From the NCBI GenBank assembly GCA_027214345.1, contig JAPWHR010000015.1, positions 83,955 to 147,954 on the forward strand: a DNA stretch of 64,000 nucleotides. The letters are read 5' to 3'. Numbering within the stretch: position 1 is the stretch's first letter; each line of letters begins with the position of its first letter. A model generated the notes under the pieces. It did not search any database, was not told where the DNA came from, and saw only the letters and a list, made by a program, of their open reading frames with translations. This stretch comes from Comamonadaceae bacterium G21597-S1. Its GTDB lineage: Bacteria > Pseudomonadota > Gammaproteobacteria > Burkholderiales > Burkholderiaceae_C. Below, one piece after another: positions 33,520-42,538 of the stretch. Position numbers and translations under genes: made by a program.

Positions 33520-36285
33520 TCAGGGCAGTGTCAGTCCGTACACGATCAGGCCCCACACCATCAAGCCGAATGCGATGGCGACCCAACTGCGTTTGTCGAG
33601 CCGGTCGTTCCATGGCGCCAGCGGTGCCACGGTCTGGTTGATCGACCGGATCGCTGCCACGACGGGAAGCGTGAACAACGGGCTGATCAGGTACAGCAGG
33701 TTGTAAGGCCCGGGAAGCCAGCTGAACTGGGCGACCAGCAGCCAGCCCAAGGCCAATGTCCGCACGGGCAGGGCCATGTGCGCTCCTTGCTCGACGGGGA
33801 AATCCCGTACCCGTCCGAACAACGCGAAGCTGAAAAATGGGCCGAACAGGGCGCGCAGGACGGGAATGATCCGGGTCTGCTCGCGCTGACGGATCAGCCA
33901 CCAGTTCCGGTAACCCCAGTAGTAGTCGTACAGACCCAAGGTGCAGTAGTACATCAGCAGGTACTTGCGGACCGTGATCGCGTGAAAGGGCGTCGTGACG
34001 GCGTTCGGCGTGGCTGGATCCGAGGCGACTGCGGCGACCGGATCCGTCGCCAGCGAGGCCGCGGCTTGCGTGTTCCTGTACGCCACGTCAGGCGACGCGG
34101 ATGGATAGGGTGTCGCCAGCGGCAGGGGTTGGCGTCGGAACCGGAGCGTCGCATGCGCCGACCAGGCGATCAAGGCCACGAGCAGCAGCAGGCTGCCCAG
34201 CACCGGGCCGGCAGGCAAGGCGCGCAGCAGGTCCAGTGCCGATGGCGCGGCCGGGGGAGTCGGTACGGCGTCCGACTTGTACAACTCCAGGCCCAGGCTG
34301 TCCCGCGCCAGCCGCAGGTTGCCGACATACCGCGCCACGTCGCCGGGTTGCAGGTGGTCGGCGTTCGAACGGAAGCGGTTCGTGATCGTCAGCAGCCGCG
34401 GCTCAGCCTGCAGTTCATGGCTGAACTGGAAGGCCGGGTCGTCGACGCGCACCGATTCCGGCCCGACCGACCAGTCCTCGGGCAGCCGGACCTCGGTCAC
34501 CTGTTCGAAATCCTCCGGGTGACCCAATCGCATCGGCTGCGTGCGAATCGTGTCGCGTGGCAGCCCCAGGTACGACCAGACATCGCGGGTTTCGATCGCC
34601 GCCACCTGCCGCCCCTTGCTGTCGTCCCGGGTCCAGAACGGGTGGATGGTATAGCGCTCGACCATGGTCAGCCGGTTGGCCTGGCGGTCGTCGTCGACGC
34701 TGAACCGCTCGGCCAGGGCCAGTCCTGGATAGTCCTTGGCATAGTAGTTCAGATAGTTGCGCTGCAGTTCGTCGGCATTGCCGCGTGCGAGCAGGGCGCG
34801 CTGGTTTTCCGCGGCCGCACCTTCCGACACGGTGGTCAGCGTGAACCGGACCGGCTTGTCCAGGCCATCGCTGGAGTCGTACAGCGCATGGATGCGTTTC
34901 TTGTGCCAATTGGCCGCCGCCAGCGGCATGATCTGCAACTGCCGGGTGTCCGCATCGACGACCAGGGCCATGCCGTAGTCGGCTTGCCGGATCAACGCCA
35001 GGCTGCCGTGCTGTTGCGCCAGCGTCGGATCGATCCAGTAGTCGGTGCCGTCGACTCGGGCGCGCACGATGACATGGTTGAACGCGCCCGGGGACGGTTG
35101 CCAGTCGGCAATGCCACGGCGCATGCGTGTGTCGACCAACGCGGCACGGGCCTCGATGCCCAGGCCCTGCAGCATCGTCAGCAGCAGCAGGGTCTTGTCC
35201 TTGCAGTCGCCGAAACGCCGTGCCAGCACGGTGGCCGGGTTGGTCGGCGCGTGCGAGCCGGCGCCGACCTCGATGCCGAGGTAGCGGATGTTCGCCTGCA
35301 CGAAACGCAGCGCCGCCACCGCCCTGTCGGCCGGCGCTGCATGCTGCTGTGCAATCCGCGTGATTTCCGCCTCGATGCTCGCCGCAGTCGTGCCCGGTGT
35401 GCGGTACAGCGGCAGGGCCCATTGGGCGACTTCCGACCAGTCCCGGAAGTTGCTCCATTGCACATGGGGATATGGGTCGTACCACTCGGGCAGGTCGTTT
35501 TCGACCGCGATGGGCGCCACCTGGTCCGCGCGCCAGCGTATCTCCTGGAAGCCGGCCATCGCCGCCACCGGCTGGCCCTGCGGCGCTGCGTTGCGGTAGG
35601 TAAAGTACATCGGGCGGTCGACCGGCCAGATCAGCCGGGCCTGCATCCGGTGCACCGGTATCCGCCACTGCGTGTCGAACAGACCGAAGTGGCGCCCGCC
35701 GAACACCGGGTTGTGTCCTCGCAAAGTGAACGACACGTCGACGACATCGCCGACCCGGACATCGTCGAGGAACACGTTCGCCGTGCGGGTTCCGTCGTAG
35801 ATCAGGGAGTCCAGTTCCTTCTCGCGCTGCAGGACGCGCAGGCCGGCGCGTGTCAGCCGCTCGAAGCGCTGTGTCCCGCGGTGCAGCGTGATTGCATGGA
35901 TGATCAGCGTCTGGTAGGAGGGGTCGAACGCGATGGAGACGTTGGCGATCGTCTCCACGCCAGTGCCGTTCAGCGCCTTGCGGGCCGTGCGCTGGTATTG
36001 CTCGCGCTGTCCGGTGGTGATGCGAACCTGCCGGTCGTACAGCAGGTAGTGGATGCCATCGCGCACCTGGTCGGGCGTCATCGCAACGGCGGTGTCGATG
36101 CCGGACGCTTCGACCCACCCCGGTGGCGGGCTGATCAGCGGCGTGGTGCGGCCGGCGCCGTGAGCCTGGCTGACGGGCAGCACGATCGACAGCAGAAACC
36201 ACAACAGCTGGATGCAGGCGCCGGACAGCAAGGCGCCTGTGCGCGCGTGGACGGGCCTGTGGCGCGCCGGGGCAACGGTACACAT
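33520..36285 (-). CDS. DUF3857 / transglutaminase-like protein with C-terminal membrane domain
   Basis: A 921-residue exported membrane protein. An N-terminal hydrophobic segment (about residues 19-43) acts as signal or anchor, a DUF3857 beta-domain spans about 50-300, and a transglutaminase-like cysteine-protease fold follows. Its triad is visible: Cys361 in GDCKDKT, His in FNHVIV and Asp in YWIDPTL. After a further beta-rich part comes a TM helix near residue 700. An unusual C-terminal section of several hydrophobic helices follows (KYLLMYYCTLGLYDYYWGYRNW onward). DUF3857 proteins usually end soon after the transglutaminase domain or with one anchor, so this tail may be a fusion. Function is unknown; an envelope peptidase-like or crosslinking role is possible. 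Confidence 0.88.
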   Translation of the reverse strand: MCTVAPARHRPVHARTGALLSGACIQLLWFLLSIVLPVSQAHGAGRTTPLISPPPGWVEASGIDTAVAMTPDQVRDGIHYLLYDRQVRITTGQREQYQRTARKALNGTGVETIANVSIAFDPSYQTLIIHAITLHRGTQRFERLTRAGLRVLQREKELDSLIYDGTRTANVFLDDVRVGDVVDVSFTLRGHNPVFGGRHFGLFDTQWRIPVHRMQARLIWPVDRPMYFTYRNAAPQGQPVAAMAGFQEIRWRADQVAPIAVENDLPEWYDPYPHVQWSNFRDWSEVAQWALPLYRTPGTTAASIEAEITRIAQQHAAPADRAVAALRFVQANIRYLGIEVGAGSHAPTNPATVLARRFGDCKDKTLLLLTMLQGLGIEARAALVDTRMRRGIADWQPSPGAFNHVIVRARVDGTDYWIDPTLAQQHGSLALIRQADYGMALVVDADTRQLQIMPLAAANWHKKRIHALYDSSDGLDKPVRFTLTTVSEGAAAENQRALLARGNADELQRNYLNYYAKDYPGLALAERFSVDDDRQANRLTMVERYTIHPFWTRDDSKGRQVAAIETRDVWSYLGLPRDTIRTQPMRLGHPEDFEQVTEVRLPEDWSVGPESVRVDDPAFQFSHELQAEPRLLTITNRFRSNADHLQPGDVARYVGNLRLARDSLGLELYKSDAVPTPPAAPSALDLLRALPAGPVLGSLLLLVALIAWSAHATLRFRRQPLPLATPYPSASPDVAYRNTQAAASLATDPVAAVASDPATPNAVTTPFHAITVRKYLLMYYCTLGLYDYYWGYRNWWLIRQREQTRIIPVLRALFGPFFSFALFGRVRDFPVEQGAHMALPVRTLALGWLLVAQFSWLPGPYNLLYLISPLFTLPVVAAIRSINQTVAPLAPWNDRLDKRSWVAIAFGLMVWGLIVYGLTLP

Positions 36286-36353
36286 GGGGGTCGGGGTGGA
36301 GACTGTGGAGGGGCGGGAGGCGGAGGCTGCGCGGCCGCAAGCACACTGGCCCG

Positions 36354-36770
36354 TCAGGGCTTGGGAATCGGCCGCGGCCGGCCGTTGTCGTCGATCGCCA
36401 CGTAGGTCAACGAGGCCTCGGTCACCTTGACGTACGTGCCCTGGGTGCGGAACTGCTCCGCGTAGACCTCGACCTGCACCGTGACGGAGGTGCGCCCGAT
36501 ACGCGTCAGCGATGCGTAGAACGACAGGATGTCGCCGACCCGCACCGGCTGCTTGAACACGAACTCGTTCACCGCCACCGTGGCCATGCGCCCCTGCGCG
36601 TAGCGGGCGGGAATCACCGAGCCGGCCAGGTCGACCTGGGCCATGACCCAGCCGCCGAAGATGTCGCCGTTGGCATTGCTGTCGGCCGGCATCGGGATGA
36701 CCTTGAGCACCAGCTCCTTGTCGGTGGGCAACATGACCCTGGTCGTACTGGCTTGGCCGGAGTTGGTCAC
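36354..36770 (-). CDS. Acyl-CoA thioesterase, YciA-like
   Basis: A 138-residue hot-dog thioesterase (acyl-CoA hydrolase type). The motif NANGDIFGGWVMAQVDLAG carries the conserved Gly-rich turn and catalytic Asp, followed by VNEFVFKQPVRVGDIL and SVTVQVEVYAE. I chose the GTG at 36770 because AGGA precedes it by 8 bases and the resulting length is normal for YciA; ATG at 36803 is the alternative. The much longer open frame running upstream is antisense to the exporter gene. YciA-type enzymes hydrolyse a broad range of acyl-CoAs in the cytoplasm. Confidence 0.9.
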   Translation of the reverse strand: MTNSGQASTTRVMLPTDKELVLKVIPMPADSNANGDIFGGWVMAQVDLAGSVIPARYAQGRMATVAVNEFVFKQPVRVGDILSFYASLTRIGRTSVTVQVEVYAEQFRTQGTYVKVTEASLTYVAIDDNGRPRPIPKP

Positions 36771-36866
36771 AATCGGTTCCTGATCAGGGCGGGTCGGGCG
36801 CATGGGCGGTTGCAGTGCCGCCGCAGGCCGGGCCCGCCAAACATTTGAATCCACGGATTGTCTCTC

Positions 36867-38759
36867 ATGCGCCGCGCCGCCGTTCTCAGCCCTCCCATCG
36901 CATCTGGCGCCCCTGACGAGCCCCGACGCTCGGACTGGACCACGCTGTCGCGACTGCTGCCCTACCTGTGGCAGTACAAGTGGCGCGTGGTCATCGCGCT
37001 GGTCTTCATGGTCGGCGCCAAGATGGCCAACGTCGGCGTGCCGTTGCTGCTCAAGGAGCTGGTCGACGGGCTGAGCCCGAATGGCGGGCGCAACCTGGCG
37101 CAGGCCGGCGGCAACGAGGTGCTGCAGGCGGTGCTGGTGGTGCCGGTCGCGCTGCTGTTCGGCTACGGGCTGCTGCGGCTGTCGACGACGCTGTTCACCG
37201 AGTTGCGTGAACTGGTGTTCGCCAAGGCCACCGAAGGCGCGGCGCGCTCGATCTCGCTGCAGGTGTTCCGCCACTTGCATGCGCTGAGCCTGCGTTTCCA
37301 CCTCGACCGCCAGACCGGCGGCATGACACGCGACATCGAACGCGGCACGCGCGGTGTGCATTCGCTGATCTCGTATTCGCTCTACAGCATCGGCCCCACG
37401 CTGATCGAGGTCACGCTGGTGCTCACCTTGCTGGCGGTCAAGTTCGATATCTGGTTCGCCTGGATCACCATCATCGCGCTGGTGGTCTACATCGTGTTCA
37501 CGGTCACGGTCACGCAGTGGCGCACGCAGTTCCGGCGCCAGATGAACGAACTCGATTCGTCGGCCCACACCCGGGCCGTCGACTCGCTGCTGAACTACGA
37601 GACGGTCAAGTATTTCAACAACGAGGAGTTCGAGGCCCGGCGCTACGACGAGAGCCTGGAGCGTTACCGCAAGGCCGCGATCAAGAGCCAGAGCACGCTG
37701 AGCCTGCTCAACACCGGCCAGCAGCTGATCATCGCGGCCTCGCTGGTGGCGATGTTGTACCGCGCCACGCAGGGCGTCGTCGATGGGCGCATGACACTGG
37801 GCGACCTGGTCATGGTCAACGCCTTCATGATCCAGCTCTACATTCCATTGGGTTTCCTGGGCACCTTGTATCGCGAGATCAAGCAAAGCCTGACCGACCT
37901 GGACAAGATGTTCCGGCTGATGGAGCAGGAGCGCGAGATTGCCGATCCGCCGGATGCGCCCGCGTTGCGCGCCGACGGGCCTCCGACCGTGCGTTTCGAG
38001 AACGTCTCGTTCGCGTACGACAGCGGCAAGGCGGGTGATGCCGCGGCTCGGCGCACCATCCTGAACGACGTGAGTTTCGAGATTCCCGCCGGCAAGACAG
38101 TGGCGGTGGTCGGGCCGTCGGGCGCCGGCAAGTCGACGCTGGCACGGCTGCTGTACCGCTTCTACGACGTGCAGCAGGGCCGCATCACGATCGCCGGGCA
38201 GGACATCCGCGCCGTGACCCAGGCCAGCGTGCGCCGCGCGATCGGCATCGTGCCGCAGGACACGGTGTTGTTCAACGACTCCATCGCCTACAACATCGCC
38301 TACGGCAATCCGGGCGCGAGCCAGCAGCAGGTCGAGGCGGCCGCACGTGCGGCGCATATCCACAACTTCATCATCAGCACGCCGGCCGGTTACGAAGCGA
38401 CGGTGGGCGAACGCGGGCTCAAGCTCTCGGGCGGCGAGAAACAACGCGTGGCGATCGCGCGCACCTTGCTGAAGAACCCGCCCGTGCTGATCTTCGACGA
38501 GGCCACCAGTGCGCTGGACTCGGCCAACGAACGCGCGATCCAGGCCGAGCTGCGCAGCGTCGCGCGCGGCAAGACCACGCTGGTGATCGCACACCGCCTG
38601 TCGACCGTCGTCGATGCGCACGAGATCCTGGTCATGGACGGCGGGCGCATCGTCGAGCGCGGCGCGCACCTGCAACTGCTGGCCGCGCGCGGACGTTATG
38701 CGCAGATGTGGTCGATGCAGCAGTCATCGGAAGCGGACGGGCCCGCCGCACACGCTTGA
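36867..38759 (+). CDS. ABC half-transporter, Atm1/HMT1-type exporter
   Basis: A 630-residue fusion of a six-helix ABC exporter membrane domain (about residues 30-330) and a nucleotide-binding domain (about 350-600). The membrane part contains the Atm1-type signature RFHLDRQTGGMTRDIERG, and NYETVKYFNNEEFEARRYD. The NBD has Walker A GPSGAGKST, signature LSGGEKQR and Walker B PVLIFDEATSALD. Bacterial Atm1 homologues export glutathione conjugates or polysulfides linked to iron-sulfur and heavy-metal homeostasis. ATG at 36867 is preferred over TTG at 36858. The gene diverges from the YciA-like thioesterase. Confidence 0.93.
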   Translation: MRRAAVLSPPIASGAPDEPRRSDWTTLSRLLPYLWQYKWRVVIALVFMVGAKMANVGVPLLLKELVDGLSPNGGRNLAQAGGNEVLQAVLVVPVALLFGYGLLRLSTTLFTELRELVFAKATEGAARSISLQVFRHLHALSLRFHLDRQTGGMTRDIERGTRGVHSLISYSLYSIGPTLIEVTLVLTLLAVKFDIWFAWITIIALVVYIVFTVTVTQWRTQFRRQMNELDSSAHTRAVDSLLNYETVKYFNNEEFEARRYDESLERYRKAAIKSQSTLSLLNTGQQLIIAASLVAMLYRATQGVVDGRMTLGDLVMVNAFMIQLYIPLGFLGTLYREIKQSLTDLDKMFRLMEQEREIADPPDAPALRADGPPTVRFENVSFAYDSGKAGDAAARRTILNDVSFEIPAGKTVAVVGPSGAGKSTLARLLYRFYDVQQGRITIAGQDIRAVTQASVRRAIGIVPQDTVLFNDSIAYNIAYGNPGASQQQVEAAARAAHIHNFIISTPAGYEATVGERGLKLSGGEKQRVAIARTLLKNPPVLIFDEATSALDSANERAIQAELRSVARGKTTLVIAHRLSTVVDAHEILVMDGGRIVERGAHLQLLAARGRYAQMWSMQQSSEADGPAAHA

Positions 38760-38778
38760 GCCACGGGCCGCGCTGCCC

Positions 38779-39984
38779 TCAGACTCGCTCGAGCACCACC
38801 GCGATGCCTTGCCCCACGCCGATACACATCGTGCACAGTGCGTAACGACCGCCGCTCTTGTGCAATTGGTTGATCGCCGTCGTGGCCAGGCGCGCGCCGC
38901 TGGCGCCCAGCGGGTGGCCGAGCGCGATGGCACCGCCATTGGGGTTGACGCGCGGGTCGTCGTCCTGCAGGCCGAGGTCGCGCAGCACGGCCAGGCCCTG
39001 GGCGGCGAAGGCTTCGTTGAGTTCGATCACGTCCATTTGCGCGAGTGTCAGCCCCGTCAATGCGAGTACCTTTCGCGTGGCCGGCGCCGGGCCGATGCCC
39101 ATGATGCGTGGCGGCACGCCGGCCGTGGCCATGCCGACCACGCGAGCGCGCGGTGTCAGCCCGTGTTTGGCGGCGTTGCTTTCGTCAGCCAGCAGCAGCG
39201 CGCAGGCGCCGTCGTTGACGCCGCTGGCGTTGCCGGCGGTCACGCTGCCGTCGGGCCGCACCACGCCCTTGAGCTTGGCCAGCGCTTCGAGCGAGGTGTC
39301 GCGTGGATGTTCGTCCTGGCTGACGACGACCGGGTCGCCCTTGCGCTGGGGCACCGACACCGGCGCGATCTCGGCATCGAAATAACCGGCCTTCTGCGCC
39401 GCCAGCGCCTTGCGCTGGCTGGCCAGCGCCATGCGGTCCTGCGCCTCGCGCTCGATGCCGTAGTCGGTGGCCACGTTCTCGGCCGTCTCGGGCATGGAGT
39501 CGACACCGTATTGCGCCTTCATCAGCTTGTTGACGAAACGCCAGCCGATGGTGGTGTCGTATACCGCGTTGCTGCGGCTGAACGCGGATTCGGCCTTCGG
39601 CATGACGAAGGGCGCACGGCTCATGCTCTCGACGCCACCCGCAATCATCAGCGCGGCCTCGCCGGCCTTGATGGCGCGCGCCGCCGTGCCGATCGCGTCC
39701 AGGCCGGAGCCGCACAGGCGGTTCACGGTGGCGCCGGGAACCTCGATCGGCAGGCCGGCCAGCAGTGCCGCCATACGTGCGACGTTGCGGTTGTCCTCGC
39801 CCGCCTGGTTGGCGCAGCCGTAGATGACGTCGGTGACGGCCTGCCAGTCGACCTTGGCGTTACGCGCCATCAAGGCCTTGATCGGCACCGCGCCCAGGTC
39901 GTCGGTGCGCACCGAGCTCAGGGCGCCTCCGTAACGGCCGAAGGGGGTGCGGATGGCGTCGCAGATGAAAGCGTGTCGTGTCAT
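38779..39984 (-). CDS. pcaF: 3-oxoadipyl-CoA thiolase PcaF
   Basis: A 401-residue thiolase cleaving 3-oxoadipyl-CoA to succinyl-CoA and acetyl-CoA, the last step of the beta-ketoadipate pathway. The nucleophile is Cys91 in NRLCGSG, with LNEAFAAQ, ALGHPLGASG and CIGVGQG towards the C-terminus. The opening HAFICDAIRTPFGRYGGALS is characteristic of PcaF/PaaJ rather than FadA. ATG at 39984 has GGAG 6 bases upstream; the open frame extends a few codons further. It follows pcaJ by 55 bases on the same strand. PaaJ of phenylacetate degradation is the alternative label, made unlikely by pcaIJ next door. Confidence 0.93.
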   Translation of the reverse strand: MTRHAFICDAIRTPFGRYGGALSSVRTDDLGAVPIKALMARNAKVDWQAVTDVIYGCANQAGEDNRNVARMAALLAGLPIEVPGATVNRLCGSGLDAIGTAARAIKAGEAALMIAGGVESMSRAPFVMPKAESAFSRSNAVYDTTIGWRFVNKLMKAQYGVDSMPETAENVATDYGIEREAQDRMALASQRKALAAQKAGYFDAEIAPVSVPQRKGDPVVVSQDEHPRDTSLEALAKLKGVVRPDGSVTAGNASGVNDGACALLLADESNAAKHGLTPRARVVGMATAGVPPRIMGIGPAPATRKVLALTGLTLAQMDVIELNEAFAAQGLAVLRDLGLQDDDPRVNPNGGAIALGHPLGASGARLATTAINQLHKSGGRYALCTMCIGVGQGIAVVLERV

Positions 39985-40039
39985 GGAGGGCTCCAGGGTG
40001 GTGTTGCGCAAGCCGCGCGCGAGCGAGGCTGCAGGGGGT

Positions 40040-40681
40040 TCAGATGGCGATCGGCAGGCCGATCAGGCGTTCGAGTTCAAAGTGTTCCAGGCCCTCGACC
40101 TTGTCGATGAGACGCAGGCCTTGCGGCGTGCAGTCCAGCGTGGCCAGGTCGGAATAGATGCGCTTGACGCAGCCGATACCGGTCAGCGGGTAACTGCAGT
40201 GCGCCACGACCTTGCTCTGGCCCTGCTTGGTCATCAGGTCCATCATGACCCAGGTCTGCTTGGCGCCGACGGCCAGGTCCATGGCGCCGCCGACGGCCGG
40301 AATCGCGTCGGCCTCGCCGGTATGCCAGTTGGCCAGGTCGCCGGTGGCCGAGACCTGGAAGGCGCCGAGCACACAGATGTCCAGATGGCCGCCGCGCATC
40401 ATCGCGAAGCTGTCGGCATGGTGGAAATAGGCGCCGCCGGCGAGCAGGGTCACGGGCTGCTTGCCGGCGTTGATGAGGTCGTAATCTTCCTGGCCCTCGG
40501 CCGGCGCCGGGCCCATGCCGAGAATGCCGTTCTCGCTGTGCAGCAGCACCTCGCGGTCCGACGGAATGTGGTTGGCCACCAGCGTCGGCATGCCGATGCC
40601 GAGGTTGACGGTGGCGCCTTCGTGGATGTCCTGCGCCACGCGCCGGGCGAGCTGGTCCTTGCTGCGTTTCTGGTAACTCAT
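40040..40681 (-). CDS. pcaJ: 3-oxoadipate CoA-transferase subunit B (PcaJ)
   Basis: A 213-residue beta subunit of a family I CoA-transferase, moving CoA from succinyl-CoA to 3-oxoadipate. It carries VNLGIGMPTLV and the catalytic-glutamate motif LLHSENGILGMGP, plus GGAMDLAVGAKQTWVMM. AGGAG precedes the ATG. It normally lies directly after subunit A, but here a 140-bp family-A repeat separates the two subunits. ScoB of acetoacetate metabolism is closely similar; PcaF and the IclR regulator beside it favour PcaJ. Confidence 0.9.
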   Translation of the reverse strand: MSYQKRSKDQLARRVAQDIHEGATVNLGIGMPTLVANHIPSDREVLLHSENGILGMGPAPAEGQEDYDLINAGKQPVTLLAGGAYFHHADSFAMMRGGHLDICVLGAFQVSATGDLANWHTGEADAIPAVGGAMDLAVGAKQTWVMMDLMTKQGQSKVVAHCSYPLTGIGCVKRIYSDLATLDCTPQGLRLIDKVEGLEHFELERLIGLPIAI

Positions 40682-40720
40682 GTCAATACTCCTGGGCGCA
40701 GTGCGCCAGCGACAAGGCGG

Positions 40721-40860
40721 GTAAGGTCAGGCGGCCGCGGAGCAGGCCAGTCCAGGCCCTCACGGAACTGGCTTTGCCAGGCCGCAGGGGGCGCCCCCCA
40801 GTGGGGGGGTCGGACGGTCCACACGCAGTGAAACCGGACAGACGGGGGGTGTCGTTCATT
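40721..40860 (-). repeat. Intergenic repeat family A, copy 3, between pcaI and pcaJ
   Basis: On the - strand the element begins ATGAACGACACCCCC, so the pcaI stop TGA is part of its first bases, and it continues to about 40721. It shares the CCCCCCACTGGGGGG hairpin, CCTGGCAAAGCCAG and the terminal GACCTTA-type end with the copies at 13825-14156 and 30421-30580. It separates two subunit genes that are usually adjacent. Confidence 0.88.
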
Positions 40861-41563
40861 TCGCGCCGCCGGCCCGGGTGGCCACGCGGTCGATCAACAC
40901 GATCTGGTGGACGTGGATGCCCGGGGTCACGATCGCCTCCGGGTCGAGCGTGCCGAGCTCGACCACCTCGTGTACCGTGGCCACGGTCTTGCGCGCGGCC
41001 GTGGCCATCACCGGGCCGAAGTTGCGTGCTGCCTTGCGGAAGGTCAGGTTGCCCCAGCGGTCGCCGCGTTCGGCCTTGATCAGTGCCAGGTCGGCGTGGA
41101 TCGGCATCTCCAGCACATAGTGCCGGCCGCCGATCTCGCGGGTTTCCTTGGGCGAGCCGTCGGGATTCTTCGCCAGTTCCGTGCCGTAGCCAGTGGGCGA
41201 GAAGAATGCGCCGATGCCGGCGCCGGCGGCACGGATGCGTTCGGCCAGGTTGCCCTGCGGCACGAGCTCGAGTTCAAGCTTGCCGCTGCGGTACAGGCCG
41301 TCGAACACCTGGCTGTCGGACTGGCGCGGAAAGCTGCAGATCACCTTGCGCACCCGGCCGGCCTTGAGCAGGCCTGCCAGCCCGGTCTCGCCATTGCCGG
41401 CATTGTTGTTGACGACGGTCAGATCCTTTGCGCCCTGTTCGATCAGACCGTCGATCAGCTCGTTGGGAATGCCGGCGGTGCCGAAGCCGCCGATCATCAC
41501 GGTGGAGCCGTCGCGCACGTCGGCCAGGGCATCGGCGACGGAGCGCGCAATCTTGTTGATCAT
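40856..41563 (-). CDS. pcaI: 3-oxoadipate CoA-transferase subunit A (PcaI)
   Basis: A 235-residue alpha subunit of the family I CoA-transferase. It shows VMIGGFGTAGIPNELIDGL and NNNAGNGETGLAGLL, with FFSPTGYGTELAKNPDGSPKE further on, all typical of PcaI/ScoA. It is the first gene of the - strand pcaI-pcaJ-pcaF operon and is divergent from an IclR regulator across a 125-base region with a three-half-site operator. The regulator probably activates it in response to 3-oxoadipate, as known for PcaU/PcaR systems. Confidence 0.9.
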   Translation of the reverse strand: MINKIARSVADALADVRDGSTVMIGGFGTAGIPNELIDGLIEQGAKDLTVVNNNAGNGETGLAGLLKAGRVRKVICSFPRQSDSQVFDGLYRSGKLELELVPQGNLAERIRAAGAGIGAFFSPTGYGTELAKNPDGSPKETREIGGRHYVLEMPIHADLALIKAERGDRWGNLTFRKAARNFGPVMATAARKTVATVHEVVELGTLDPEAIVTPGIHVHQIVLIDRVATRAGGAK

Positions 41564-41634
41564 CCGGGAGTCTCCGTACGGAATTGCGAATGGGTTTCAA
41601 GGCTTGCCAGGCGCAGGCCGCCTGTGCGGAAAAT

Positions 41635-41664
41635 GTTCGACATTCGAACGTGTGTTCGTATAAT
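41635..41664. promoter_or_regulatory. Predicted PcaR/PcaU-type operator and promoter
   Basis: Three related half-sites occur in a row: GTTCGA (41635-41640) and TCGAAC (41644-41649) form a palindrome, and a third, GTTCG, lies at 41654-41658. A perfect TATAAT at 41659-41664 follows for transcription towards the regulator. Two inverted sites plus one direct copy is the arrangement described for IclR-family PcaU and PobR, supporting autoregulation here and control of divergent pcaI. Confidence 0.75.
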
Positions 41665-41688
41665 GAATTCTAGGAGAAAGTGATCCCC

Positions 41689-42495
41689 ATGGCAAACACC
41701 GCATCCGCCCGCATCGCAAACCTCAGGCCCGGCGACGGGTATGTACAGTCGTTTGCGCGTGGCCTGGAGGTGATCCGCTCGTTCAGCGCCAGCGCGCCGA
41801 ACCAGACGCTGAGCGAGGTGGCTGCTCGCAGCGGGCTGAGCCGGGCCGGCGCGCGGCGCATCCTGCTCACGCTCGAGGCGCTGGGGTATGTGCGCAGCGA
41901 CGGACGCTGGTTCAGCCTGAGTCCGCGTATCCTGGACCTGGGTTTCTCCTACCTGTCGTCGATGCCGATCTGGAACCTGGCCGAACCCATCATGGAGGAG
42001 CTGGTCGCGCAGGTGCACGAGTCCTGCTCGGCCGCCGTGCTCGACGGCACCGACATCGTCTACGTGATGCGTGTACCCACGCGCAAGATCATGAGCATCA
42101 GCCTGGGCGTGGGCTCGCGCCTGCCAGCGTATTGCACCTCGATGGGCCGGATGTTGTTGTCGGCGCTGCCGCAGGATGAACTGCTGGCCTGCCTGGAGGC
42201 CTCGGAGCGCACGCAACGCACCCGCCATACCGTGACCGAAGTGACGGAACTGGTGAGCCGCGTCGCGCAGGCCCGGCGCCAGGGCTGGTCGCTGGTGAAC
42301 CAGGAGCTGGAGGAAGGCCTGGTGTCGCTGGCCGCGCCGATCATCAATCGGGGCGGCCAGATGGTTGCTGCGCTGAACATCAGCGGCCAGGCCAACCGTA
42401 CCAGTGCGCGGGTGATGCAGGACACCATGCTCGAGCCCCTGCTGGAGGCCGCGCGCACGATTTCGCAGCGGCTGGACGGGGCGGTCGGGCGCTAG
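41689..42495 (+). CDS. IclR-family regulator of the beta-ketoadipate pathway (PcaR/PcaU-like)
   Basis: A 268-residue IclR protein. The winged helix-turn-helix is at about residues 38-62 (LSEVAARSGLSRAGARRILLTL), and the effector domain holds VMRVPTRKIMSISLGVGSRLPAYCTSMGRMLL and WSLVNQELEEGLVSLAAPI. This is the PcaR/PcaU/PobR/CatR-like subgroup. The ATG at 41689 follows TAGGAGA at a normal distance; GTG at 41680 is too close. It is divergent from pcaIJF, with a matching operator in between, so it is very probably their regulator responding to 3-oxoadipate or a related acid. Confidence 0.92.
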   Translation: MANTASARIANLRPGDGYVQSFARGLEVIRSFSASAPNQTLSEVAARSGLSRAGARRILLTLEALGYVRSDGRWFSLSPRILDLGFSYLSSMPIWNLAEPIMEELVAQVHESCSAAVLDGTDIVYVMRVPTRKIMSISLGVGSRLPAYCTSMGRMLLSALPQDELLACLEASERTQRTRHTVTEVTELVSRVAQARRQGWSLVNQELEEGLVSLAAPIINRGGQMVAALNISGQANRTSARVMQDTMLEPLLEAARTISQRLDGAVGR

Positions 42496-42538
42496 ACCCG
42501 ACGCCCGCGGCGGTGGGGTGCGGATGCATCATGCGGCC

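Noticed and set aside
36771-38675. Upstream extension of the YciA-like thioesterase frame to 773 codons
   Set aside because: The extension is antisense to the Atm1-type exporter; the thioesterase family is about 135-140 residues and a GTG with a ribosome-binding site exists at 36770.
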